Shown here one piece after another: positions 13,776 through 24,570 of a DNA stretch of 64,000 bases (position 1 is its first letter; each line of letters opens with the position of its first letter). The translations under genes were made by a program, and so were the position numbers. The notes beneath the pieces are model-generated. The model saw only the letters and a list, made by a program, of their open reading frames with translations. It was not told where the DNA came from and did no database searches. This stretch comes from Centropus unirufus (taxonomy: Eukaryota; Chordata; Aves; Cuculiformes; Centropidae), in the NCBI GenBank assembly GCA_013397695.1, contig VYZI01000319.1, positions 696,276 to 760,275 of the forward strand. The letters are read 5' to 3'.

Positions 13776-16700
13776 TAGTCTTTTATTTTTTCTGTGATGT
13801 TTCTGTAACACTCTAATATCACACTTTTTCTGTGGGCTGTCATAATAGTGACTGTGCATGATATAAGCCTTGAACAAATTAATGAGATTCTCATTCGTTG
13901 TGTTCGGAGTACGTACTTCAAGTTACATAATGCTTTACACAGTGTGGCTGAAAGCTATACCTTACAACTGTGAGTACCTAAGCAGTTTTAGAAAAAGTAC
14001 AGCAATATCAATAGTAATTTATTTCTCAGGCATTTAATTGAGCTGATTACACTTGTCAGACAAAGGTGCAAAGCCTTGTTTGACACTTAACATTCATCTA
14101 AATATCTCCAGTCAAAATACTCGAAGTCTTGTGAGTTTGAGATTCATTCACTTGATTAGAACTTAACTAAATTATCAAGAACAGAAGTGAACATTTCTTT
14201 CGGAAGTTTCAGTGGTTGGCTTTTCTACTCAAAAACAGAAGCTCTGAGGCAGTACTTCATATTCCTGAGTAGCATCTTGAAAACTTAGACAACTTTCTCT
14301 GGGTACTGTTGTATTTGCTCAGTATCTGGTCAGAAGTACAGATGATGCATTCATTCTCAGCAGCCATTTTTATTTTCCAATGACCTTTTGTTTAGTTAAA
14401 AATAGTGAGCTTTAATGCTAGTAGTATCTACAGTGAATATAATAGTGTTCATAACCTCAGATGCTCTGTAAATTCGAGTTTTCTCTGATGATCAGCCAAT
14501 TTTGATTGTGTTAATATGATGGACAGCTATTTTTAATCATCCTGGTACATGTGCTGCTGTATGAAGTAGATTATATTAATTTTTCTTTTAACGATTCATA
14601 TTTCTTTTAAATCAAAAGCGAGATTTATCTTTAGGCAGTAACTCAAAGCCATTTATTTTTCTCATTTCCAAGGTTTAGAGAGAATGGGCATATGTACCTT
14701 TACTTTTTCTTAACAGAACAAAATTCTATTGTTGAAAGATTTTGAGCAATTTTTGTTTGTCACTGTGGTAGTAGAGATGACATTACATTTCAGAAATTTT
14801 CTCACTTGCTAGGAGTACAGACTTCCCAATTGGCACACAGTGTACCTGTGTTAGATAAAGTAGAGAAGTTTTTAAATCTTATATATCATAATCATAGCTA
14901 TGTATTAAAATTAAGGGATTGCAGACATCAGAGCACAGTTGGATTTCCATAAACAAAAATTTAGTCATTTGAAGATTTTTAAAAATTAAAATCTTAAAGT
15001 GCTAGGAAAATCGGGTAAGTTTCTCAAATCCTACACTGGTAAAAACATGTGAGCTAGAAAGCTAAGAAGTCTAATTAAAAACATTTTGAGGCCTGGAGAA
15101 TATTATTATTTTTTTAATACAGCCATAATATTAAATACTCGCAACGTATGTTTCAATTTAGCTTGTATTATGATAATACAAGTATGTTATCTAAAAATGT
15201 CCATCATGGTTTCTATATAAACTGAGAGTGATTACTAGAAGTCTTTTTAAGCATAAATCAAAGCAATTGATGCATGGCCATTGGGGGAAAAAATCTGGAT
15301 GCACAGAAGTTACAAATGTAAGTACATTTCTGTGGGAATTTTTCAGCTGTTATGATTAGCAGCCTTTACCAGCTGTAAGACGTGCTTTTGTTAGCTGCTG
15401 ATGTATAAAACAGTATACTCTGACTTTATGTAAAGGCAAATGGTAGATAGCAGCAAGATGTAACGTATGTCTACATATGCTTGTTTGGATAATATGGTTT
15501 TGAAACTCTGAGCAGTCTCTGAAAGTTATGATGAAAAAGATGTTGAAGAAAAAAAAAACTCCACTGGCTGTAGAGAATTGATGCTAAAATGTCCCCTATT
15601 GGTGTGACAATTTGAGAAACAAAGTAGACTGCTTTATGCTTCCTTCCCATGCCAAGTCTAATACTCTTTCCTGACTCGCAGCTGTGGGTTTTCTTAACGA
15701 TGCCAATGTCTGAATCTGCAAGCAAATTGAATAATTTCACAGTTGGCTTGTGGATGAAAACTCCCACATTTGCCAGTCATAAATATAAAAAAGTGGTCAA
15801 AACCCTTTCCTTAACTTTTTAATTTCTGGTTTTAAATGTACACATATCCTGTAGCTTGCAATTAGATGCATACAAACAATTTCCACGTCTTTTCTTTCAT
15901 CAGGCAGGGTAAATTGTTTTCTGCTTTGTATGCCCAGATAAGAATAACCAAATATGAAGTAAGAAAAAAATACGCTTGTAAGTTTAAATGTACATGACCT
16001 AACAATTATGTAGTATCATCAGTCATTGAAGTGACCAGGTATTAAGTCATGCTGTTCTTCTGCCTTATTAACTTGATATATTAACTCAATATATTATCCT
16101 AACCCAAGACTATTACAAAAATAATATTGAACAGAATTTTTTTTCCTATATCTACTTTATGTATTTTCTTTTTGAATGTCCTTTTTTTTCTGTAGAATGT
16201 TAATTTTCCCTGGATATTAATAATTTGTTACTATGGTGAATAAAATATGATTAGAGCGTTAAATTAGGTCTTTTTCTGTTTAAATGATGTACTACCAGTT
16301 AATAACTAAGGTAGTTCTCTATCAGCATTTACAATGTCGTGCTTTTAAAGATGATGACTGAATCCAAGGATCTGCTTCCCTCTAGAGCCTCGGGTGTTGT
16401 TAGTTAGATGTATCTAGCTATGAATGTTCGTCAGTCTTAAGGTAATTTAGATTGAGACACAGGCTTCATTTACTACAGAGACGTGTTAAGTCCTTTTCTG
16501 TCTAATTCAGTTGTGGAAACCATGATTTTTGCAATGTTTATTTGAAGTAGTACTTAGGGGGAGAAAGTTTTACTGTCTATCCTCTTTTCACTATTTAAGG
16601 TGAAAGCTGTTGTTGACACAAAAACATATTTAACTGAGATAGTTCATGAGCAGATTTGCAATTTAAATAACATTTAACTCTTGCAGAGCTTTATTCCATT

Positions 16701-19700
16701 TGAAGAGTCTGCAAACTTTTTTAATTTTCCAACAGCACTGAATGTTTTACTGTCTGGGCTGATGACACAGGAAATCCCTCTCAACTCAAAATTTTATGCT
16801 TTTTTATTCTCTCTGATCCGTAACATTTTGCCACACATCCTGTCATCTTGTTCCAAAATTTTTTTTGCACCAAGTTATCCATTCCTAGACAATTTTCTCT
16901 TGTCATCTTAGCCAACTTACTGGAGATCAGTGTCTTAGTTGTGATTTATATGCTGTATGGAACAAAATACTTAGCATATGCAAATTGCTGTCCTTAAGAA
17001 GGCTTATAGCATAGAGAACCAGGTAGAATCATGAGTCTCTGGAAGGAATAACTGGCACTTGGCTTATCTTGGCACTTCTATAATAAGATCTACTTCCCTG
17101 CATCACCACTGGATTTACAGTGTTGTCAATGTATTGTATTGGAGAGTAAGATCCAATTGCCAACAAGCATCTCGCTGCATGTCCCTCCCCCACCTTACCT
17201 TCTACCTTCTCCACCCACCCCCATGCTTTAAACTAGTGTGCTTACCTCTTGGGGCAACTCCTACGTCATGATTTTACTCAAAAGTTGTGAGGTCTGTCAA
17301 AAACAAGTGCCACTCCTGAAATGATTCTGTTGTCCGGAGTTATCTTCAATGATAAAAAAGTAGCTGTTGACATTTTGGTTCCTTTAAAAAATACAATGCT
17401 ATGCTACAGCAATAACAGCAGCAATATAGGAGGATAAAAAAGGTATGACAGCAGATTATCCCATGGTCACTGATAAGATGAAGCAGTCCACCATGCTTTG
17501 ATCACAGGCTTAGTGAGCCATCCTCAACTACTCTGCTGTTTCACTACGGAGATATTATACCTCCTATGTATCTTCAGTGAAGAGAAATATCTGAATTTTT
17601 CCCCGTATTTAACTAGAAATGCTGGGGTGAAATGTGAGTGACATTTTTCGTCCTTTAAGTATGGACTTAACTCAACTGGAACCCTTAAAGATCAGCTGCC
17701 CTTAATTGCCCTGATTTAAAATAAAACAATTGACCTCTTTGTTTCTGTTGGGTTATCTGTGCTGATTACAATATTCATTAAACAGTCCTGGGGCTGTTTT
17801 GAAACATCTCCAAGATCATGCACTGCATTAATTCATTAAGAGTAAGATGATTATTGGCAACATCTTTTCAGTGACCTTTTAAAATGGCTCAGTGAGAAAT
17901 AGCTTGCACTTGTAATTCTACTGGAGTAAAAATCAGTGTGGTTTTCCCAGCAGCAACAAAATGCGCTTTCATCTCTGAATTTGCTGCCCTGGCCTCTGTG
18001 GTGTTGAGCAGAGAAGGTCATTGGTAAGCAAAGCTTTGGGAAAAACAATTTCAGATTTCATGGCTTATGCTCAGCCTGTTGTTTGTTCATACTTGACTGA
18101 CATGAAGGTGGGTTTCAGCTAGGTTAAATGTTTGTGTATTTGCTTCTTTTCAAAACTTCTTAGACATATATAGGGATAAACTTTTCTTCCGTTTGGGACT
18201 GTTCTTCTGGTTAGACTTACCCAACATCTGGAGCCAAAAATGAACACAGAAATAGTTCAACTTCTCTGTCAATAAGATTCTATTTGCGAGTCTGATACTG
18301 TACTTGGTTACATTAGTATAACGCCAAAATACTGTGCAGAATACTACTCAGAAGTATTTTGAATTATTTTTATTCCATAGTTCTCTAGTTTTAGAGAGGA
18401 CTCCAATTTACACTAGTATTTTTGCATGCCGCAAGGCTGCTCTTTTATTTTGGTAATATAGAAAAAGTTTTGAAAGAATTGCCATCAGCACAACCCAGAA
18501 ACACCTCAGGCAACTACATGTATGTCTTTTGGTATTTTGTTATTCATTGAATACTCTGTTATTCCTCTCCCTCTCCACAAATAGATCCCCCCAACCCTCC
18601 AAAAAAACAACTAAGGAAACAAGCACACCACGATACAGATGCTAATAAAGGGAATCATTTCTAGTAGACCATAAAATACAGCATTTATAACCCCGATAGA
18701 AATGCCAGTCGGCTTTTTCTGATGTAAAGCATCTGTCTCCGAAAGGAAATGAAGGCAGGCCTGTTTCTCCTTTTAAGTCTCTGAAGTAGTAGGTGGTGTC
18801 ATTTGTTATACAGCGATACAAGTCCCGTGTTATTGCACTGGTAGCTGCTGACTGCCTTTGCTAACGTATTGAAAAGTTTTATCAGCTGTCTTTAATAAAA
18901 GACAATATATGTGAAGCAAAACTATAGCAAATGTCTCTTGCTCTCTTGTCCTCAGACCATCGCTTATGGCTGTCAGAGAGCAGTGGCACTGATGTATAAC
19001 CTTGCAGTCACCCAAAATTCTTGTGTCTGCTAAAATAAACTGTAGATATTGGGGTGGCTGATAGCCTAGAAAGTCAAGAAGTCTTTCTGAAGACCTACGC
19101 ACTTCCTCATTTAAAACATAAGTTCACATTTTCCATGGATACATTTGTTTAGAGCATTGATGGTTTAAAATTTGTTGGGTCTCCAGGAAATCAGGAATGA
19201 TGAGTAAAAGTGGGAAAATTTCACTTCTATTAAAAGGCATGCGGTTTGTTCCTTTTCAAGATGTTTTTGCTACTTCCTCTAGTGAAGTGATACATCACAT
19301 TAAAGACATGATGGTAGGAGAGTTTTCTTAGCTAGGCATAAAGTCTTATATATATGGGGTTCTGTGGAGTACTTGATTAGTACCATACGCATACCATATT
19401 TTCAGGGGAGTGTGAAGGAAATAGAAAAGAATTCTGGAAGCCATATGAGCCATGTGTTACTTCCCGCACAATAAGTTTGTGAATGCTGTAGAATTAGCCC
19501 TGAGCACATTTGAATGTGTGTTTTATTTAATCCGTAATTTTTTAGGCTTAGGGTTCCTTTAATCCTTATCCATTGTAATCTTTGTCTAGATGCAAGTATG
19601 TGCATGTAGTTACATTTCAAGTGAGAAAGCATTTCTGTGTCAATAATTGTGCTATTGAAAAAAAACCTGTTTGATTCTTAATCTCTCACTGGAGACCAAA

Positions 19701-21658
19701 ATTAGTGTGCAAGGGCCATCATCACATTTTGAGAAAATTATCTCAATCAATTTTGAATCTAAAAATAAATGAAGAAATAAAATATATGGATATTTTGACA
19801 GCCACCTGTATACTGTGGGGCTGTTTTCTGATCATTCTTCACCTGCATCGCTTCAATTAGTGTCCAGAACATGTGTAACCAAGGAGTGTGTCATTCTATT
19901 ATAAAATAATATGCAATACTTGCGCTGCAAATGTGGAGTTATGATAATGTGGCTCCCAACATGTGTTGTCCATAGCAAAGGTTACATTTGATTTTTAGTA
20001 GAAGGAAGTAACTGACGAGGTAGGGGAAATAATCTGTCAGAGTAAAGCTTGAAAAATTAAATCTAAAAATCATATTGTTGATTTAAATGCATTAGCATGA
20101 TGTTTGCAATAGGGAGGGCTGAACTTATTTTATTTTGCTTAATTTTGAAACTCTGGAAGTCAGTTATTTTGAAAATTTGACGTATTACCATTCTTAGTGA
20201 GTTTTTGTGATACATATGTTAATAGGTGAAAAGAAGCAGGAAGGTATCTGAGAAAATATGAAATATTTATAAGATGTAAAATTAGAAAGTATTCTGAGCA
20301 ACATTTAGTGTTTGGAAAATTTAGAGTTTGAACACAAGAATTAAGGAGGCTGAGGAAAGGGTTCTTGATTCAGAAGGATAAGAGTGATGAATTTAACTTT
20401 GTTAGTGGAGAAGTTTGGAACATAGGTAAGTCTTCCCCATCCTCATGATTTCCTATCACTGCATAGATCTGGGAAACCAACTCTAGTATGTATTTTGTTC
20501 TTCTACCTGCCATATTTTCCTGAAGTTCTTGTCGCTGAAGGGCTTCTAAAGCATACTGGCACCCCCACCTAGTAGTCTGAAAGGGATATTCCATGTCATA
20601 TTTCAAGTGCTGTGTTTTGATCATAACACTGATTGAGTGGTGTCTTGAAACCTCCAAGGCAAAACTATGTGACTTCAAAAGTAGTTGACCGAAAGCACAT
20701 GGAAAATTACAGTGGCCCAAGAGGGAGGGCTATAGTCAATGTTAGCAGTTTTTCCCCTTTTTGTCTGAAATGCAAGGTACTGATTTGGCAAATGCCTTTA
20801 ACACGTTTTCACCAGCGTATGAATGCCTTGGGTACTTGCAAAAAGGTATATTAGACTGTTCTCCTTAGCTTCATAAATCTACTTTTCTGCCCTTTTAATA
20901 TTTAACTCCAGCAACCATGCATGTTTAATTATCTTGAACAACCTATTATTTACTAATGGAATAATCTACAGATGGAAAAAATAAAAAAAGAAACATTTTT
21001 TCTTAGCTAAAGTTGTAAAAATTGTTAGTAAAAGAAGCTCTTTAATGGTTTTCTTATGAAATTTTCGCATCTTTGGTATTAAAATATCACGTGTTTCCAC
21101 TATTGTTAATTTTATTCATACTTCATTAAGAAATAATTGCTACAGCCTGGATCTAAATGGATATCCTAGCACCCCTGAACATACTTAGAATCTGAGTACA
21201 GATTGTATTTTCTAATAGTTATAATTAAGACAAAGAAAAAGAAGGGATGAGTTCCAATATGTTAACTATTCCCAACAACCCTTAACTCTTTATTGCAATG
21301 GGTTGAATTAAAATTAAGTTCCTGTCTTTAATCAACTCTTGGATTACTTTAATTTTCTCTTGGAAACTGTGCTATGCCGACATTACCACATATAAAGCTT
21401 TACTAGGTCTGTGTTTTCTCATTAAAGAGGGAAGGCTATGTCTGTAGACACCAGAGCTTGCCCTGTTCAAAGCACAAAGCATACAGCAGCTGTTCAGAAA
21501 CTTTTTCTTGTTATCTCTATTTGCTTAAATGTGTAATTGTTTCCATGAAAAGCCTGCAAACATAAGGGAATAATTTGTTAAGTGGAAGACTGACTGGAAA
21601 GAAAAATTGAAAATATTCCTAATATTTCTCCTTCCCTTTTTTTTTTTTTTGTTACCAG

Positions 21659-21838
21659 TATCCAGCAGCCCTGATGAATCTTGGAGCCATTCTCCATCTT
21701 AATGGTAAACTGAAAGAGGCTGAAGAAAACTACCTCCTTGCTCTTCAACTTAAGCCTGATGATGTCATTACTCAGTCCAATCTGCGCAAATTGTGGAATA
21801 TCATGGAGAAACAAGGTTTGAAGACATCAAAAACATGA
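21659..21838 (+). CDS. TMTC2: TMTC2 terminal coding exon with stop codon
   Basis: The frame opens directly after the acceptor TACCAG (21653-21658) and runs 59 codons to TGA at 21836-21838. It begins YPAALMNLGAILHLNGKLKE and ends with the tail NLRKLWNIMEKQGLKTSKT. From the second residue the sequence is one complete 34-residue tetratricopeptide repeat: L7, G8, L11, A20, Y24, A27 and P32 of the TPR pattern are all in register. A short helical tail rich in basic residues follows. I recognise the tail as the C-terminus of TMTC2, an ER-resident multi-pass protein of the TMTC O-mannosyltransferase family with C-terminal luminal TPRs. Together with the exon at 3376-3439, the last 80 residues of a protein of roughly 830-840 residues are visible. 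I see no frameshift or premature stop. The strand-opposite frame at 21578-21814 is a shadow. Confidence 0.88.
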   Translation, partial: YPAALMNLGAILHLNGKLKEAEENYLLALQLKPDDVITQSNLRKLWNIMEKQGLKTSKT

Positions 21839-23425
21839 TGATGAAAACTCTGAGACTCTTTTTTCCTTGCATTGATTAAAATCGCAAACTAGAACTTCCA
21901 CACGTTTGTCTGATCAGAGAACTCACTGGACTTGACCACAAGGATCAGAGGTCTTAATTGCTGCTACAAGAAGCTGTTCTGCTTTTTTGGCATACAATTT
22001 TTGCTAGATAAAGAGGAAAATGAAGACAGATATTCATGAAGGACTTGCTGCCCCACAAAAATATTTAGCACTTGAGAGATGTTCTGGCATATTTGGTAAA
22101 TCATTGCAAATCCCATATTGCTCGCTTCTGGGTGGGTACTTGAACTGTATACTATCATAGAAATGCTGAGGTAAAATTGTGCAGTATACACTAAGCCAAA
22201 TGGGAGTAGAAGTGGTAATAGTAGGCTCAAGTATTTTGCTGATAACATAATTCATTAAAACATATACTAAATCCAGCATGTTTGCAATTTGTCTTAATGC
22301 TGCTGTGTCTTGCCTTAAGACCACTGGGTTACCCATTTCACAGCCTATATGGCCAATTTTTTTCAAACCTGTCATTTATAATTAGAGTACAGCGTACAAA
22401 ATTGTTCACTGAGAATATGTATATTATTTCAACTTTAGTTTTAATGCATTTTTCTTGAGATACCCAGTCAAATGGCTGTGGGCTAGAGAGAATGAAGAAG
22501 GAACGGCCCATATTCTACATCAGATGCGTATGTAGAGTGGCAAAAAATAAGAGTCCAGAGGTGTGATCTAGCAATACAAGCAAGACTGATGTTTGCCCTG
22601 ATATGAAATAGGTGTAGTCAGACTGTTATCTTAAGAAAAAAAATAGTGGTATTACAGAACTTTGTGTCTGACGCTCTTTACGTTGCTGTCACATTAAGAC
22701 TAACTTTAATCTGGACTCTGCATACCATATTTTTGCAATAATTTTAGCCAAGTGAGATTTTGGATACGCTACAAATGAGACAGCATGAGCAACTCATGGA
22801 AAAGAGAATGTTATGCTCTTGTGAGGCTAGCAAATAACTGAAGGAATTGGATCAGTTCACTCTTAAAACAGTGTAGATCAAGAGCAATCTTTAAAGGTGG
22901 TTGCCAATTACATTTTGCAGTGGTGGTGTGTTAAATATTACGTATTCATATTCTAACCAATATTAGCATTCTGTTTCTATTCTGACATGCGTGTTAGCAG
23001 CAGCACTATCAGATGTTTAAATACGCTTTTGGTGAGATCCAATTTATTTCTATTTCATAATGATTTGGCCTAGTTACTGTTTTAGTCTTCAGCTTTTAAA
23101 TGTAAAAATAATTTATTTTAAATTGCAGTGAATTGAAGCTTTAGTCAATTTTTTTCCAGGCCATTTGTTAACTGGTTTTTTTCCTTTGGAATAAGTATTG
23201 CTTGTAAGAAAATCTTTTTCATTTAATGACCTGTTTGTATCTGCTTCAGTGTTCTTCTCATAATGGTAGATTTAATGTTAAAGTGGTACAGCACCTTGAA
23301 CTGAAGCTTCTTTGGGATCTTCTGTTAAAAAAACTCTTTATTACTGAGAAAGGGTGGGGGGTTGTTTTGCTTTTTTTCTGTTGAACACCATTCAGGCAAA
23401 ACTGTAGAAAAGTATACTTTGCTGT

Positions 23426-23440
23426 ATTTATTTATTTATT
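23426..23440 (+). promoter_or_regulatory. AU-rich element in 3' UTR (candidate)
   Basis: Three overlapping ATTTA pentamers form ATTTATTTATTTATT, which contains the TTATTTATT nonamer typical of class II AU-rich elements. Such elements recruit RNA-binding proteins that control mRNA decay or translation. The role here depends on this stretch being part of the mature TMTC2 3' UTR. Confidence 0.45.
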
Positions 23441-23938
23441 ACTTGACTGCAGCAACTTTACCTGCCATTAACACAGTAGTCTGTAAGTGTTGCTATTTCT
23501 TTTATTTGGTTTTCCTTGCATTTTCATGGTTAGTGTATGCACCTAATGGGAAAGAGGTCACTTGAGTTACGCTCTGACTTCTTGGTCATTCTCCTCCTAC
23601 ACTTGGATTTTAAATCTGTATTGAAATAGATTGGAGAGTAGCTGTTTCAAGGTCAGTTTAGTAAAACATTGTAGTAGTTTGTGTTTCCTTTCCTTCCCTC
23701 TGGCTTCCTAAGGTACTATAAGTTGCTAAGTTTATAACTGGCCTACCAGAAGGGCCAGAGGGGCAAGGTCGTTTGGTTTTGTGGAATGTGTCAAGTTTTT
23801 CTCAAATAATGTTATGGCTAGAAAAGCAAAATTGAAGGGTCAAAAGTTGAATTTCTAGTTAATCTTTGAAACCAGTGTTAGAGTACAATGGCAGCTTGAA
23901 CGTATTTTACTTTTCTGACTTTCTGGAAAAAGTATAGA

Positions 23939-23944
23939 AATAAA
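23939..23944 (+). promoter_or_regulatory. AATAAA, possible proximal poly(A) signal
   Basis: A canonical AATAAA hexamer lies 2.1 kb after the stop codon. It is followed within 60 nt only by modest T-rich sequence, so use as a proximal site is possible but weakly supported. Confidence 0.2.
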
Positions 23945-24187
23945 TGAGATAGTTCCTATAACTGAGCTCAGTATACAACTCTGATATCCTGCAGCTTTAT
24001 TTGCTCAACAGCCATCAAAATTTGATGGCTTCTTGGTCTTATCCATTCACTATGTTATTTGTCTCCTTCGACTTGTACTCATTCTTATTTAGTAATTTTT
24101 ATTCATTGCACAAAAGAAGGGAAGGGGGAGCACTCCTGTGACGAAGTGTCTTGCTTGCATTTGATAACTGTTTTTGTTTGTTTCCTT

Positions 24188-24235
24188 AGGAAAAAAAAAG
24201 GAAAAGAAAGAAAAAGGAAAAGAATGAAAAAAGGA
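24188..24235 (+). repeat. A/G-rich low-complexity tract
   Basis: This is a 48-nt run of almost only A and G (AAAAAGG/AAAAGAAAG type units). It lies inside the presumed TMTC2 3' UTR. It has no coding meaning, although it lets an open frame at 24059-24244 end in a lysine/arginine run. Confidence 0.8.
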
Positions 24236-24393
24236 TTAGCATAAATTTAAAAGAATGTCCCTGAATACATTTTTAATAGGTCTGGGCTTTTTAGGTCTGG
24301 CTCTTTTTTCTTTTGGGATAAATTTAAAACATGTTTAGAATATGCCTCTCTGCTCAGGGATTTATGGTGGATTATTGCAGACAGTGCTAAAAA

Positions 24394-24399
24394 AATAAA
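24394..24399 (+). promoter_or_regulatory. AATAAA, possible poly(A) signal
   Basis: A hexamer within an A-rich run (AAAAATAAAAG). The downstream 60 nt are A/T-rich with a T-run near 24427-24440. It is one of three candidate signals for the TMTC2 mRNA end. Confidence 0.3.
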
Positions 24400-24542
24400 A
24401 GAGCACAAGACAAGTTTACTAAATTAAAATTTTATTTTTTGAAAAACTGTTATTTGTATAAATTATCAGATTTGTAGGCTTTCCTTTTTGTAGAAATAAT
24501 TGTTTATGTGCCAGATAAGAGAATTTCAATTTTGTTTTCAAT

Positions 24543-24548
24543 AATAAA
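24543..24548 (+). promoter_or_regulatory. AATAAA, likely distal poly(A) signal of TMTC2
   Basis: A canonical hexamer in ATAATAAAGC. It is followed about 20-45 nt later by T/GT-rich sequence (TGTGCATTTCTTTATGTGTT), the arrangement expected around a cleavage site near 24560-24570. No later hexamer in a comparable setting is close by, so I take this as the best candidate for the 3' end of the gene. Confidence 0.5.
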
Positions 24549-24570
24549 GCATTGATAACTAATACACTGT

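Larger units (their letters stand above)
3440..21658 (+). other. TMTC2: TMTC2 last intron (~18.2 kb)
   Basis: The intron runs from a consensus GTAAGT donor to an acceptor with a long pyrimidine tract that includes 14 consecutive Ts, followed by GTTACCAG (21651-21658). The large size is typical of this gene. I see no coding exon within it. The longest open frame is 148 codons (11350-11796, + strand); it has no recognisable domain and no splice context. Repeats seen are two short CR1 3' ends (about 9925-9986, + and about 13654-13775, -). A CTCF-like motif is at 6048-6059, and an exact 13-bp tandem repeat is at 7008-7033. A locally GC-richer stretch at about 7240-7500 is of unknown origin. The rest is AT-rich unique sequence with nothing I can name. 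Confidence 0.8.
21839..24570 (+). other. TMTC2: TMTC2 3' untranslated region (extent inferred)
   Basis: The sequence after the stop codon is AT-rich, lacks recognisable interspersed repeats and contains features expected of a long regulated 3' UTR. There is a class II AU-rich element at 23426-23440 and a purine tract at 24188-24235. AATAAA hexamers occur at 23939, 24394 and 24543. The distal boundary is placed about 20 nt after the last hexamer, which is followed by T/GT-rich sequence. The end is an inference from poly(A) signals, not from transcript data. Small open frames on either strand here (for example 21964-22375 minus, 23362-23565 plus) look like chance. Confidence 0.55.

Noticed and set aside
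15162..15182. Perfect 9-bp inverted repeat with a 3-base loop
   Set aside because: Short AT-rich hairpin expected by chance in 64 kb; too small for a microRNA precursor.
17167..17222. C-rich stretch with possible minus strand G-quadruplex
   Set aside because: The C-tracts fall into two pairs separated by a loop of about 30 bases, too long for a credible motif.
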